Origin: Macrophomina tecta
Taxonomy: Eukaryota > Ascomycota > Dothideomycetes > Botryosphaeriales > Botryosphaeriaceae
Direction: 5' to 3'
DNA length: 64,000 nt
NCBI GenBank assembly: GCA_024180945.1
Contig: JAKSGN010000002.1
Span: 2,418,001-2,482,000, forward strand
Within the stretch, counting starts at the first letter, position 1. The number at the start of each line of letters is the position of its first letter. The notes beneath the pieces were generated by a model. It did not search any database, was not told the origin of the DNA, and was given only the letters and a program-made list of their open reading frames with translations. The position numbers and the translations under genes are program-made. This document shows positions 1 to 11,869 of this stretch, one piece after another.

Positions 1-1227
1 ATGAAGATAAGGTCATGTATGTGTGGTTTGACGCATGTATCGGCTACGTCTCCATCACGGCCACCTACACTGATGAATGGGAGAAGTGGTGGAAGAACCC
101 GGAGAACGTCAAGCTGTACCAGTTCATGGGTAAGGACAATGTCCAGTTCCACACCATCATCTTCCCTGGCTCTCAACTTGGAACTGGTGATAAGTGGACA
201 CAGGTCCACCATTTGTCTACTACCGAGTACCTGAACTATGAGGACACTAAGTTCTCCAAGTCGAAGGGCGTCGGCGTCTTCGGCAACAATGCCAAGGACA
301 CCGGTATTCCTTCGGATGTCTGGAGATACTACCTCCTTTCGAGGCGACCGGAAACGAGTGACTCCGAGTTCAAGTGGAAGGACTTTATCGACTCGAACAA
401 CAACGACCTGCTGAAGAACCTTGGTAACTTCGTGAACCGTGTCATCAAGTTCGTTGCTGCCAAGTACGACTCGGGTAGGTCTTGCCGTTCTTCATCTGGC
501 AATAGAAAGTACTGACCTTTACCTTGCAGTTGTTCCCGATTACACAAAGTACAAAGACGAGGATGAGTACCTCAAGAAGCACGAAGAGGCAGTGAACGAG
601 CTGCTCAAGACGTATGAGACTCACCTCGAGGCTGTCAAGCTCAAGGCGGGACTCTCCACGGTTCTCCACGTCTCAGCCCTGGGCAACAAGCTGCTGCAAG
701 ACAACAAACTGGATAACAGACTGTTCTCTGAGGAGCCTGAGAGATGTGCCGCCGTCGTAGGTATGGCGTTGAACCATATCCACCTTCTTGCCAGTCTTGT
801 GGAGCCGTACATGCCTGCCACAGCACGCGGTGGCGTCACCGACAAGGGCGAGCCTATCGCCGGTATCTTCCAGCAGCTGAATGTCGAGGCCGTTCCCCAC
901 ATCCCGGAGAAATGGACCACAGGTGCCATTAAGCCCGGTCATAAGATCGGCAAGGCAGGATATCTCTTCACCCAGATCAAGGCCGAGAAGGAGCAGGAGT
1001 GGAGGGAGGCGTATGGTGGCGAGGAGGCCAAGAAAGCCAAGCAGCTTGAGGCTGAGAAGAGGGCAGCGAAGAAGGCGCAGAAAGAGAAGGACAAGGCAAA
1101 GAAGGCGGCAAAGAAGGCTGCTGCTGCCGCAGGCGGCGTTGAGGCAGCGGAAAAGAAACAGGAAGCCGACCCCGCCATCGAGAAGGTTACGGAGGCCATG
1201 GAGAAGGCGGATGTTCACACCTCGTAA
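1..1227 (+). CDS. MES1: Methionyl-tRNA synthetase, cytosolic (C-terminal part; 5' end off window)
   Basis: Charges tRNA-Met with methionine in the cytosol (class I aminoacyl-tRNA synthetase). The reading frame is open from base 3, so the N-terminal part with the HIGH motif lies outside the window. Exon A runs to 474, an intron with GTAGGT donor and TTGCAG acceptor spans 475-529, and exon B is 530-1227, joining as DS-VVPDY. Seen: [10 protein letters not shown] of the catalytic core, then [12 protein letters not shown], which is the KMSKS loop, followed by the helical anticodon-binding domain ([19 protein letters not shown]). The last 75 or so residues are a Lys/Ala/Glu-rich tail typical of fungal cytosolic enzymes, and there is no clear EMAP-II domain. 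The first upstream ATG at 15 is internal, not a start. Confidence 0.95.
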
Positions 1228-1496
1228 GCGGTGTTGAAAAAGGACAAAAGCGCGCTTAAACGTGTATAATGAGGATTTAAGACGAGATGAGATGGCAATT
1301 CAACATAGAGATGCCAATTGATACCCTTGAGTTGCAGGAGTGCACTGTGCTGTCGCATGCGCCCCCGGATTTCGGGCCGGGGGTGGAGCTCTGCCAATGG
1401 CGCTGTCGCAATTTGTCGAGCCGCCTCCGCTTTCGCTCCCCCATCGTGAATTTTTGGCCGCCGTCGTCCACTCTACCTCTGCGCTCTCAGCTCCCA

Positions 1497-4053
1497 ATGG
1501 CAGGCCAGGCAATTACCATGCGGGCGCAAGCCCTCAGGGCTGCCCGCATCGCCCATGCCAAGGTACAATTTGTCCCTCAACCTCCGGTTTCACTCCCTCC
1601 TGCCTCGATAGCTTCTGACGCCTCACCAGTCATCGGCCAGCGCGCCACTTCGCCCATTGCTGCAAAGTAAGAGGTATCTGGCTACCTCCCAAGGTCCTGC
1701 ACCGCCCCCGAACTTTGACGTCGCTTCTCGCACGCCTCCCTATCCGAAGCTGCTCAAGAAGCTTTCCGAAGTCCGCACCGTGTTGGGCTCCGAGCGCAAG
1801 CTCACCCTCGCCGAGAAGATCCTCTACTCCCACCTTGACAGCCCCGAAGAGTCACTTCTGACTGGCACGAACAATGGCAAGGATATCCGTGGAGCCGCAA
1901 ACCTCAAGCTTAAGCCCGACCGGGTTGCTATGCAGGATGCCTCTGCTCAAATGGCTCTGCTGCAGTTCATGTCTTGTGGTCTGCCCACTACGGCTGTGCC
2001 TGCCAGCATCCATTGCGACCATATGATTGTGGGTGAGAAGGGTGCGGACACTGATTTGCCACGGTCGATTCAGGGTAACAAGGAGGTTTTCGATTTCCTT
2101 GAGAGCGCGGCGAAGAAGTACGGTATTGAGTTTTGGCCACCGGGAGCCGGCATCATCCACCAAACCGTCTTGGAGAACTACAGCGCACCTGGTCTTATGA
2201 TGCTTGGAACAGACAGCCACACACCCAACGCTGGTGGCCTTGGTGCCATTGCCATTGGCGTCGGTGGTGCGGATGCTGTTGATGCGCTTGTCGATGCGCC
2301 GTGGGAGCTTAAGGCCCCCAAAATTCTTGGTGTCAAACTGGAGGGAGAACTCAACGGCTGGGCCAGCCCTAAGGATGTCATATTGAACCTTGCTGGCAAG
2401 CTCACCGTGCGTGGCGGTACCGGTTTCATCATTGAGTACTTCGGCCCTGGTGTTGAGACCCTCAGTTGCACCGGCATGGCCACCATCTGCAACATGGGTG
2501 CCGAAGTCGGTGCCACTACCTCTCTGTTCCCCTTCTCCTCTGGCCACGTTCCTTACCTCGGTGCTACTTACCGTGAGTCGATCGCGAACACAGCCAGCAC
2601 CATCGCCTCTTCGCCTCAGCAGCAGAACCTCCTCCGTGCCGACTCCGGTGCGCAGTACGACCAGGTCATCACCATCAACCTCTCCGAGCTTGAGCCCCAC
2701 ATCAACGGACCTTTCACACCGGACCTTTCGACGCCCCTCAGCAAGTTCAAGGACACCGTGGAGGAGAAGGGTTGGCCCAAGACCTTCGGCGCTGGCTTGA
2801 TTGGTAGCTGCACCAACTCCAGTTACCAGGACATGACGCGAGCTGAAGAGCTTGTCAAGCAGGCTAAGGCTGCTGGCCTGAAGCCCAAGGCGGACTTCTT
2901 CATCACTCCCGGTAGCGAGCAGATCAGGGCAACTCTCGAGAGAGACGAGACCCTCGATACTTTCTCCTCTGCTGGCGGTGTTGTCCTGGCCAACGCATGC
3001 GGCCCTTGCATTGGTCAATGGAACCGTACCGATGAGGTCAAGAAGGGTGAAGCCAATGCCATATTCACTAGCTACAACCGTAACTTCCCCGCAAGGAACG
3101 ACGGCAACAGGGCGACCATGAACTTCCTCGCCTCTCCGGAGCTGGTTACTGCTCTCAGTTACGCTGGTAGCACCACCTTCAACCCTATGACTGACTCTAT
3201 CCCTACTGCCTCTGGCACCCCTTTCAGGTTCAACCCTCCAAAGGGTCAGGATCTTCCTTCTGCTGGCTTCGAGATCGGCAACCCTGACTTCCTCCCCACT
3301 CCCGGAAAGCCCGACCCGAGCGTTGAGGTCAAGGTCGACCCCAGGTCCTCCCGTCTCGCCCTGCTTGAGCCTTTTGCCCCCTTCCCCGACTCCGATCTCT
3401 CCGGGCTCCGCGTCCTCTACAAGGTGAAGGGCCAATGCACGACCGACACCATCAGCGCGGCCGGCCCGTGGCTCAAGTACAAGGGCCACCTGCCCAACAT
3501 TGCCGAGAACACTCTGATCGGCGCCGTCAATGCTGCTACCGGCGAGACCAACACCGCCTATGATGTCGATGGCAGCTCATGCGGCATCCCGGAGCTCGCC
3601 AAGCGCTGGAAGAACCAGGGTCTCGAGTGGCTCGTCGTCGCCGAACACAACTACGGCGAGGGCAGCGCGAGAGAGCATGCGGCCCTGCAGCCCAGATACC
3701 TCGGCGGCCGTGTCATCCTGGCTAAGAGCTTCGCCCGCATCCACGAGACTAACCTCAAGAAGCAGGGTGTCGTCCCGCTCACTTTCGCCAACGAGGCTGA
3801 CTACGACGCGATCGACGCATGTGACGAGATCAGCACGGAGGGTCTGTACGAGGTCCTGAAGGCTGGTGGTAAGGGTGAGGTTAAGCTCAGGCTGAAGAAG
3901 AGGAATGGTGAGGAGAAGCTTATCAGCACGAAGCACACGCTGAGCAAGGATCAGTGTGGGTTCATTCTCGCTGGCAGCGCACTGAACCTGCTTGCGAGAA
4001 TGGGCAGGGAGAGCCAAGAGGAGATTACTAGGCAGGCGGAGCTGTCGGATTAG
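1497..4053 (+). CDS. ACO2: Mitochondrial aconitase, Aco2-type (putative homocitrate dehydratase)
   Basis: 4Fe-4S hydro-lyase of the mitochondrial matrix. Exon 1 is 1497-1562, intron 1563-1629 (GTACAA donor, CTGAC branch point, CACCAG acceptor), exon 2 1630-4053; about 829 aa. The first 40 residues are rich in Arg/Ala/Ser with no acid, as expected of a matrix presequence; an alternative in-frame ATG is at 1518. Seen: TDSHTPNAGGLG, GTGMATICNMGAEVGATTS-type core, the cluster Cys in GSCTNS and ACGPCIGQW, and the swivel-domain loop NYGEGSAREHAALQPR. The run GGLGAIAIGVGGADAVDAL and LPTTAVPASIHCDHMIVG match yeast Aco2 and Aspergillus AcoB rather than TCA-cycle Aco1 (GGLGMIAIG...DVM). Aco2 paralogues are linked to homocitrate dehydration in lysine synthesis in yeast; that role here is inference. 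Confidence 0.93.
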
Positions 4054-5876
4054 AGATGGCAATGAAGGTAGACTTGAAGTTAGTGGTGGATGAAAATATC
4101 CTGCGATGATATCGAGAGGGCGGTTTATGCAAACATGTAGATGTAGGATTTTCAGGGCTCCAGGCGTAAGGTGGCAAAACTTCATGAATTTTCGTCAAGG
4201 GAGTTCTTCTAATTCTCCATAGCACGTGAACTATTATTTGATCAAGGTATTGCAACCTGATCTTGCCGTGAAGAAGTGAAGTCTTCGTCCGGGCGTGACT
4301 ACTGTCGACGTCTTGAAGAGTATACACACGGACAAATGCTACTTCAACCGGCCGTATATTTAGGTGCGCTTGCTGTTGCAGTGTTTCTTCCACCAGTCTT
4401 ATGTAGCCAGGGAGCTCAAAAGTGGTGTCCGTCGGAGCACGAATTGCCGATGCAGTAGTTCGAACAAGCCCAGATCGGGCACGCTCTCACGAACTCCGAG
4501 CTGCCCTGTTGTGCTTATGAAATGGCAGGAATCGATTGGCCACCTGGGCCATCGAGAGTGGGTCGGGAGATTCAGGGAACCCGGCGACCCTTGTCGCTTC
4601 TCCGCAACCTTGCGGGCCCGAGAAGGGCCGATCGAGAGCGTTGACGTCGACAAATGTCTCGCGATCTCGAGTTTTGCCTTGAAGAAAGCAGTGCTGGGAT
4701 GCTGAAGAAGTAGTCGCCGACTGGGCCCGCGGTGAGGATTTCATACCGCACGTGAGTCAATCGCAAGGGGTGTGCGAGATCGGAAGCAACGGCGGCGGGC
4801 AGGAGGCGAATTGAATTTATTTTTCGTCGCTGATGCAGCAGGCTGGCGGGCTAAAGAGTCCAGCCAACTGCTTACGGAATCGGAGGCCCGCGGACAGGAG
4901 GGCCGCCGCGGCGGCATTGACTACAGCTCGTGCGTGTGCGCACGCATGCACTGTCGTTCTGTCTCAGGCCAACGTGTCCAGGGCGAGACAGCAGCGAGCG
5001 TGTGCGCGCAGAACGCTCCGGCGGCACAGGGTACACGCTGCCGTTGGTGTACCCACGCCACGCCACGCCCTCGACGGATGCAGGAACCGGCTGGAAAAAG
5101 AGGGAAACGCCACAAGCGCGGGCAGGCTCAGTTTACGGCGGTTACTGGCCGGCTTGGATGCGATAGAGCTTCCTTTCTCAGGGTCTTGGATCGGCCGAAT
5201 TCTTCTGGCCAGCGTGAGGGGCTTGCAGCCGGGATGGGCAGCTGGCAGGCGTGGCGCGTTTCCCCTCTTCTCGCTGTCCAACCAACCAGGCCGATGAGCC
5301 AGCAGCGGCTCTGAGTGCCGTAATGCGGCTCTGCTGTGCCTTGCTGGGACCGCTCTTGGCCGGAGCCGGGCGCTAAGCCTTTTCCTGGCCAGAAATTCCT
5401 GGTGTTCGCCGACCACCGGACTTTTTTCTCTTCGCGATGGCAAAAGGATCGCGCGACGCGGCCAGCAGTGGTTTCCGCGGGAGCTGGAAGCTTGAGTAAG
5501 CTGGCAAGGGCTGGAATCGGCCCTCATCGCACCATCCGGCACGTGTCAAGCTAATGTCGCCGCCGTGATTGGTGCCCAGATGAAGGCAGAGACCCACAAG
5601 GGAACGGGGCGATCAACGAAGAAGCCCGAGGGCGTCGTAAACGCGTTCCCGCCAGCTGCCCAGAGCTCGAGCTGCTCACAAATCCGAAGCTGGATATAAG
5701 CTCGCCGCCGCCCTCTCTTCCTCTCCATCTGGCTTTTCCTCTCTTCTCTGTCGGGCGTCCCTTGCGCAACAGATACCCCATCCATCCCTTCAGTGCCTCT
5801 TCTTATCTCTTCGCGCGCTTTTCCCCAACCACAGCCTCTTATCGCCTGTGCTCACACCACGTTTCCCGCACACGCA
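4054..5876. other. Intergenic, ACO2 to CCP1 (1.8 kb)
   Basis: No gene recognised on either strand. Open frames near 4.8-5.5 kb overlap one another in several frames, are Arg/Ser/Pro-rich and carry no family motif, which fits GC-rich non-coding DNA. The last 200 bases become pyrimidine-rich, as in fungal 5' leaders. Confidence 0.6.
5695..5700 (+). promoter_or_regulatory. TATA-like element upstream of CCP1
   Basis: TATAAG about 180 bases before the CCP1 start, followed by a long CT-rich tract (5705-5760) of the kind found around fungal transcription starts. Position and context only; no mapped start site. Confidence 0.4.
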
Positions 5877-7056
5877 ATGGCTTCCACCGCCAGATCCGTC
5901 TTCGCCCGCAGCGCGCTTCTGCGCTCCGCCCCGGCCTCCATCAAGTCGAATGCCGCCCGCTCATCTCGCTTCGCCGTCCCTACCCAAGCATTCCGCCAGC
6001 AGTCTCGCCGCGGCTACTCTTCCGAGGCCGGCTCCAAGTCTAACGGCCCCAACCCCGCCATCTGGATTGGTGCTCTCGCCGTCCTGGGTGGCGCCGGTTA
6101 CTATGCCTACAGCTCGGGTGCCGGCGCCCAGATCGCCTCCAAGGAACCCTTCACCCCCAAGCCCGAGGACTACCAGAAGGTCTACGACGCCATCGCCAAG
6201 GCCCTCGAAGAGCACGACGACTACGACGACGGCAGCTACGGCCCTGTCCTGCTGAGACTGGCTTGGCACGCCAGCGGAACGTGAGTGACTTCCCCAACAC
6301 TTCCAGCCCACCATTGAACCACGCACTGACGCCCTCCCTCACAGCTACGACAAGGAAACCGGCACCGGCGGCTCCAACGGCGCCACGATGCGCTTCGCGC
6401 CCGAGGCGGACCACGGCGCCAACGCCGGCCTCAAGGCGGCCCGCGACTTCCTCGAGCCCATCAAGCAGCAGTTCCCGTGGATTACGTACTCGGACCTGTG
6501 GACGCTGGCAGGCGTCGCTGCGATCCAGGAGATGCAGGGCCCCAAGGTGCCGTGGCGCCCCGGCCGCAGCGATCGCGACGTCTCCTTCTGCACGCCCGAC
6601 GGCCGCCTGCCCGACGCCTCCAAGGACCAGAACCACCTCCGCGCCATCTTCGGCCGCATGGGTTGGAATGACCAGGAGATCGTGGCGCTGTCGGGCGCGC
6701 ATGCGCTGGGGAGGTGCCATACGGATAGGAGTGGATTCGATGGCCCGTGGACCTTCAGCCCGACGACGCTGACGAATGATTATTTCAAGTTGTTGATCGA
6801 CGAGAAGTGGCAGTGGCGGAAGTGGGATGGACCTAAGCAGTTGGAGGACAAGAAGACGAAGAGCCTGATGATGCTGCCGACGGATTACGCGTTGGTGCAG
6901 GACAAGAAGTTTAAGCCCTGGGTCGAGAGGTACGCGAAGGATCAGGATGCCTTCTTCAAGGACTTCTCGAACGTGGTTATGAGGTTGTTCGAGCTGGGCG
7001 TGCCGTTCCAGAGCGGTGAGGACTCGAGGATTGTGTTTAAGAGCAGCTTCGACTAG
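5877..7056 (+). CDS. CCP1: Cytochrome c peroxidase, mitochondrial
   Basis: Haem peroxidase of the mitochondrial intermembrane space that reduces H2O2 with electrons from cytochrome c. Exon 1 5877-6280, intron 6281-6344 (GTGAGT...CTCACAG), exon 2 6345-7056; 371 aa. N-terminus: Arg/Ser/Ala-rich presequence followed by a hydrophobic stretch ([18 protein letters not shown]), the bipartite signal expected for release by rhomboid protease. Distal haem pocket Arg-Trp-His is in [11 protein letters not shown], the proximal His in [10 protein letters not shown], and the Trp that carries the compound I radical in FDGPWTFSP, with the partner Asp in LPTDYAL. Length and all catalytic residues match active Ccp1. 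The ATG at 5877 was chosen because it begins the presequence; an upstream in-frame ATG at 5793 lies in the probable leader. Confidence 0.97.
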
Positions 7057-8598
7057 GCGTGCTTGGCGGACGTTAATTCTGATCGACGGGGTTTGATGGG
7101 AAGTTGTAAAAGGTTCTATGATGATCGGTAAAGAAGGGTTGTTTTTGCTTTTGAGTTTCGAGGACTAAAGACTAAGACAAGAATAGCGCAAAGGTGGGAA
7201 AGAATGCAGCAGCTCAGTCGGCTTGCTGTTAGAATATCCGTTTGTAGAGATAGATCAAACAGGCTTTTGAGTGTTACTTGCGGTTATGTTCATCTCGGTC
7301 AGCTTTCAACAGGGTGCCATGTTATACCAATAGAAGCAATCGATTGGCTGCATGTTGTTGAGGAGACTGCCGATAGTCAGTCCAACGAGTAAAGTATCAG
7401 GATTGATGCATGTCCGGGGCAGGAAATGGCTGTCAAATCTTTCGATCTCTCGAGGCATTTGGATGCCTTGCGTATCAAACAAGAACTCAATATCGCGCGC
7501 TTCACTTTCGATGGAGACGCTAGATTCTTCCTTACGTTCCAATGGTAGGTGTCAGCCTATTGCAGTAATAGCCAGCTCTTCTGCGGTTGCCACTGTTCGA
7601 AGAGCCAAAAGTGGTGGCTCGAAGTAGATGCGGAACCATAATAGCGGCTCGACTGTAATCAATACACCTATCAAGCGCCTCTGCTGCAGTGGATAGCCCT
7701 GAGGAGGGGAGCAACTTGGCCTGTCTCCGTGATGGCGATGAACCCCTAGTTCATGACCTGTGGTTTGTAGCTTCGCCACGCAAAGGTTATTCCTATTCGC
7801 GGAGTCAGCGAACTTCACGGTATAAATTGGCCACATTATATGCACCTGCCAGCTTTTCAGCCCTACGGGGCCGTGAACAGGTCCCTACGAGTGGTCCGCT
7901 GCCGTGTCTAGCGCACAGGCACTCGCAAGACTGGGTTGGGGTACACGTACTACAGAACGGCCAGCTTAGATGCCGCAAACAGCAATTGACTTGGTATGTT
8001 GCATGCTCGGCCGCCGTGGTTGGGCAGCTTCCTCCTTTAAAATGAGGGACTCTCCGCTTAAGAGGAATAAGGAATACGGAGAAGCGTATATTTAACCACG
8101 ATCGCCAGGAGCGAAATGGGCCATTCCAATACGAGCCAGCCAAGACCTGTGGAATGCGGCGCAACTGCGCACAGCAGTTTTCGTGCCACAGCGCGTGGCC
8201 CTCGAGACCGAAACAGGCGGCTAGCTGTCCAACTGTTCCATGCCAGCTGCTCCTGGAACTGAGGCGTAGGCTGCGAGTGATTGGGTGAGACGGCGCATGA
8301 AGATCCTCCACTGCTGCGTTGATCAAACGCCGACCCGCCCTTTCCACATTAGCCAAGGCACCATGCGGGCTACGCTAGGCCCCATTGGCTGGGCTGCGGC
8401 GCGCGAGCCCTGCAGCCGCTCCGTCGCGCGAGCCGCTTCATATAAACCCCCAGAAACACCAGCCCTAAACATCTCCCTCTACACCGACGCTCCTTTTGTT
8501 CGCCAACTCACCTACCGCCGCTTCGACGCCCACCGCATTCCTTGCACATATCCTCACCACAGTCGCTCTCTACAGCACCATTTGAGATACCCAGCGCC
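7057..8598. other. Intergenic, CCP1 to GPI-anchored protein gene (1.5 kb)
   Basis: No coding family, RNA gene or repeat recognised. Scattered short frames in several phases look like chance. TATAAA at 8441-8446, about 155 bases before the next start codon, with a pyrimidine/ACC-rich leader after it, is a plausible core promoter for the downstream gene. Confidence 0.5.
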
Positions 8599-9181
8599 AT
8601 GTTCTCAGCCAAGTTCTTCGCCCTCTTCGTCGCCCTCCTGGGCTTCGTCAACTTCGCTGTCGCGACTCCTCCCGCCTGTCTGCTTGACGTCATCGGCGCG
8701 CAGCCCGACCCGAGTGATATCGAGACCATTTGCAACAAGAAGAGCATCCCGTCCGACATCTCTTCCAAGTGCGACGCCCAGAAGTCTGCTGCCATGTCCG
8801 CCTACGCTTCCGTTTGCAAGGATGCCGGTGTCACTGTCGGTAAGTAACACGCCTCGCTCCATGGCACAATTCCTCCACGTGCGAGAAATATCTAATTGTC
8901 TGAACCTCATAGCCACCTCTCTGTCCGCCTCTGCTTCCGCTACCAAGTCCTCCTCCGCCTCTGCTTCTGCTTCCGCTACCGGCTCGTCCACCGCCTCCGG
9001 CAGCTCTGTCAGCACGCCTGGTGCCTCTGCTGGCTCCAGCAGCGGCTCGTCCTCGGCCAGCTCCACAGCTGGTGCTGCTTCCTCCACCCCCGCCCCTTCC
9101 AACGATGGTCAGCGCAAGTTGGTCGGCCTCGTCAGCCTTGGTGCCTTCGCTTTTGGCGCTGCCACTATCCTGTTCTTGTAA
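8599..9181 (+). CDS. Small secreted Ser/Ala-rich protein, probable GPI anchor
   Basis: Exon 1 8599-8839, intron 8840-8912 (GTAAGT donor), exon 2 8913-9181; 169 aa. Residues 1-22 are a classic signal peptide (SAKFFALFVALLGFVNFAVA). The mature N-terminal domain of about 55 residues has four Cys (ACLL, TICN, SKCD, SVCK), followed by about 65 residues almost entirely Ser/Ala/Thr/Gly, a likely O-mannosylated stalk. The C-terminus (LVGLVSLGAFAFGAATILFL) is hydrophobic with no charge after it, the pattern of a GPI-attachment signal, with SND upstream as a possible omega site. The family occurs in filamentous ascomycete cell walls; four Cys are too few for a CFEM domain. Role inferred: structural wall or surface protein. 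Confidence 0.85.
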
Positions 9182-9911
9182 GGTCTTGCCTACGGGCGAT
9201 TCTGGCATGGACAAAGGTCACTCTCGTTGGAGCATATTTACCATGGGGCAGGATATTCTTCAACCCCTTCACAATGCGTCTATATAGTTCTGCCGGGCGA
9301 CGTCGGCGTTATCACCCAGGTGCGAGTTTCTGAGCAACAGTGCCTACGGCTTTTTCCTTTTCATTGGTCACCATCTTGCGGAAGGCGGCTCCCAATATGG
9401 CCAAGGACAAGTTCTGAAGATAGAGAAGAGCATAGCCAACGACTTGCTGCTTTTGGCGCTATTTGTACACTAGAAGGACTGGTGGGATTGCGGCTTGCCC
9501 AGGCAGCCCTTCCATCATATAGTCCGCCTTTATACCCTTGAACAATGCTGCATAAACATCTCTGCACGACCTTTATTTTGCGCGCCATCCAGTGCCGTGA
9601 TGATTCCCCTATTCATCTTGATGAATAGCTGCTCAATGGGCATCACCCATAAGTTGAGCACAGATCTTTGAATATCTGGTAAGCCTACTTGCCCATTGCG
9701 AATCTCCCCACGTATGGCGCTCGATGACGTCCGCGTAAGCATCCCCAGACGCACTGACTCTCGGTTGGTGTCCTCGTAGGCCTAGCAGGGATCTGGGTGT
9801 GGGGCATGTCTTGCCCTACAGCTCTCCGCTTGCGGGGGTGGTGTTGGTCAATGGGCCTTCAGCTACTTCCCAGTCGCCTATTTGAAGACGATATCGCCCT
9901 GAGCTCAACCT
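9182..9911. other. Intergenic between convergent genes
   Basis: Lies between the 3' ends of the GPI-protein gene (+) and LTO1 (-). No gene, RNA or repeat recognised. Confidence 0.5.
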
Positions 9912-10592
9912 TCAGGGTTTCCGTCCCCCAACTGCGCCGAAGTCCTCCATGTTCCTCTCCTCCCCCCGCGCTTCCTTCCGCACCATCTTCACTCCGCCCC
10001 CGCCCATCCGCTTCGGGCCCTTGGCCGCCCCGTCGCTTGCTCTCTTCCCAGCTGAAGAGTCGCTTGCTGCCGCATGGTCTTTCTCCTCTCCCGCCAACTC
10101 CCCCACGTCCAATCCCTCGCCCACCATCTTCTCCACCATCTTGGCCTTCGCCTGCGCGCGCTTCCACCGGTCGTCGAACTCCGACACCGCGTCCTCGTCG
10201 TTCTGCGTCGACAGGCTGGCCGGCTCCGTTAGCGCGTGGAGGGTCGATATGTGTTTGGCGAGGCGAGGGTTGGTCGAGAGTTGCGGGAGCGTGTTTGATG
10301 GCTGCAGCGGGGACGCCGGCTGTTGTTCTTGCTGTTGGTGCGGCGGCACGGGCGGGAGCGACGATGCGGGCAGTCGTGCCGCCCAGACGGCCGAGCGCGC
10401 GTGCAGCTGGCCCATGGCCAGGAACTTCTCGAACCCTTTTTCGAGCCCGAAGACCCGGCCTTCGACCAGGCCGGCGCGCGTGCCGTCCGCGACGCCGAGC
10501 GCGTGGCCTTCGGCGTAGTATTGGTCTTCGAGGGAGAGGAGGGCGTCGAAGGGGTCGGTGTCGGTCTCCGGGGCGGGATTTGGGGAGGGCAT
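9912..10592 (-). CDS. LTO1: Lto1/ORAOV1-like Fe-S assembly adaptor (Yae1 domain)
   Basis: Single exon, 226 aa. Residues 10-50 hold the deca-GX3 repeat of the Yae1/Lto1 family: Tyr-Ala-Glu-Gly-His followed by Gly every fourth residue (GHALGVADGTRAGLVEGRVF, then GLEKGFEKF). In yeast, Lto1 with Yae1 recruits the cytosolic Fe-S targeting complex to the ABC protein Rli1, needed for ribosome recycling. The rest is low-complexity: Pro/Gln-rich around 70-90, Ala/Lys-rich near the end. The start at 10592 (PSPNPAPETD) is preferred over an in-frame ATG 48 bases upstream because it leaves the usual short acidic leader. The C-terminus ends in Arg-Lys-Pro and lacks the terminal Trp that yeast Lto1 uses to bind the targeting complex. 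Confidence 0.87.
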   Translation of the reverse strand: MPSPNPAPETDTDPFDALLSLEDQYYAEGHALGVADGTRAGLVEGRVFGLEKGFEKFLAMGQLHARSAVWAARLPASSLPPVPPHQQQEQQPASPLQPSNTLPQLSTNPRLAKHISTLHALTEPASLSTQNDEDAVSEFDDRWKRAQAKAKMVEKMVGEGLDVGELAGEEKDHAAASDSSAGKRASDGAAKGPKRMGGGGVKMVRKEARGEERNMEDFGAVGGRKP

Positions 10593-11869
10593 GGTGGCTT
10601 TTTGCCGGGGGAGGGTGGCAGTGGTCTGGTGTTTCTGCACGGTGCGCGGTCGAGTTTATACCTAGCTGGTCGTCGTGGAGGACGGTGGTGTTCAGTACGG
10701 GACAGGTGGGACAGGCGAGTTGGTCGTGAAAGTTGCCCCACGCGGACCCTGGTTCGCGGTTGGGAAGTTTTTCTTTTTTTTTTTTTTTTTGGCAGATGGA
10801 CTGCGTCATATTATTCAGCGGGCATTGGAGAGCACAGCAGATTCCAGGAACCGTGCATTCTCTCAGCTGATATTCCAGTTCGAGCAGCACGATGCAGTAC
10901 GTGCAGTTCGTTTTTGAAGTAGCTGGTTTTCCCCGGTTCTGCTCTGCCCACGACTCCCGCTAAACTACGCCCACTAGGCCACTCCTATGCTTGTCGGAAC
11001 TGATAGGGATGGTCTGACAGTGGCAATGTGCATGAGCCGCCCTGTTGGAGCCGAGCATTCAAACAAGCGGTGTACCTCATGATTGGTGGCGCAGAAGAGT
11101 TTGGGGGTCTCAAGTCCGCTGTGGCTCAACGTTTCCTGCTGTCAGCGGCTACTCGGTGTTCCGCAACAACGTCCCGACAGCCCCATTTCGGGAAAGACGG
11201 CTGCAGAAGGACGCTGATCTACTTGCCCGTCTGAGAGTAGATTTTATAGTATCCTGGCCACGCTGCGTTTGCGTACATCCGTCCATTTCCTCACATCTTG
11301 GTGTCTGTGTTTCCGCCAGACGTCTCACAGAACACGTGCTGGAAGCATCCAATGGCTGAGCACGACAGGGGCTGACTGACTCTTCGTAAGAACTCCACCA
11401 TGACCGGGGCGCCTACGGGCAGATCGCGCTCGCTCGCTACGCATCGGAGAATTGGGCTAGTATCGCCGTTGAAAAAGCTGCGGTGGTCGCTCCCCTTGCT
11501 GGGCCAGATGCCGGCCTTGCTGACTCCTGAGGCAAGACTCCTGCTTGCAGGCTAAGCGGGCGAGTCGTAGGCTGCATTCGGGATGCCTTCGTCTGCTAGG
11601 ATCAAAGAATTCGCAGAACTCCCGGCGAACAACGAGCAGCAACAGGCAGTCGCCACGGACCTTCAGCGCCTGGGCAGGACGGCGTCGTCGGCAGCACCTG
11701 TGGAGCTGACTCTCCTGGCAGTAGTGCTGGCGGCCGGAGGCGTGTCACATTGGCCAGGCGTTGCGGCGGACAGTGCAGCTTTCCAAGTACTTACTTGTTT
11801 CCCCCTCTGTTCCCAGACTTCCGTCCGACGCCTGCATCGCTGGTCCTGCCCCGGATCCTGCTCCTCCTA
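10593..11869. other. Divergent intergenic region, LTO1 to CHY/RING gene
   Basis: 1.3 kb between divergent starts. Contains a T-rich tract near 10768-10790 (nearly pure T), a probable leader or promoter element for LTO1. No gene recognised; a 95-residue frame at 11583-11870 has no family features. Confidence 0.5.

Noticed and set aside
1852..3489. 545-codon open frame on the minus strand
   Set aside because: Exact antisense of the aconitase exon; composition and lack of motifs show a shadow frame.
4772..5554. Several overlapping frames of 60-190 codons on both strands
   Set aside because: Arg/Ser/Pro-rich, overlapping in different phases, no splice logic or family motif; GC-rich intergenic sequence.
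8599..8847. CFEM domain in the GPI-anchored protein
   Set aside because: Only four Cys and no CFEM spacing.
9797..10922. Long plus-strand and alternate minus-strand frames over LTO1
   Set aside because: Overlap the well-supported Lto1 frame; Arg/Pro/Gly-rich shadows.
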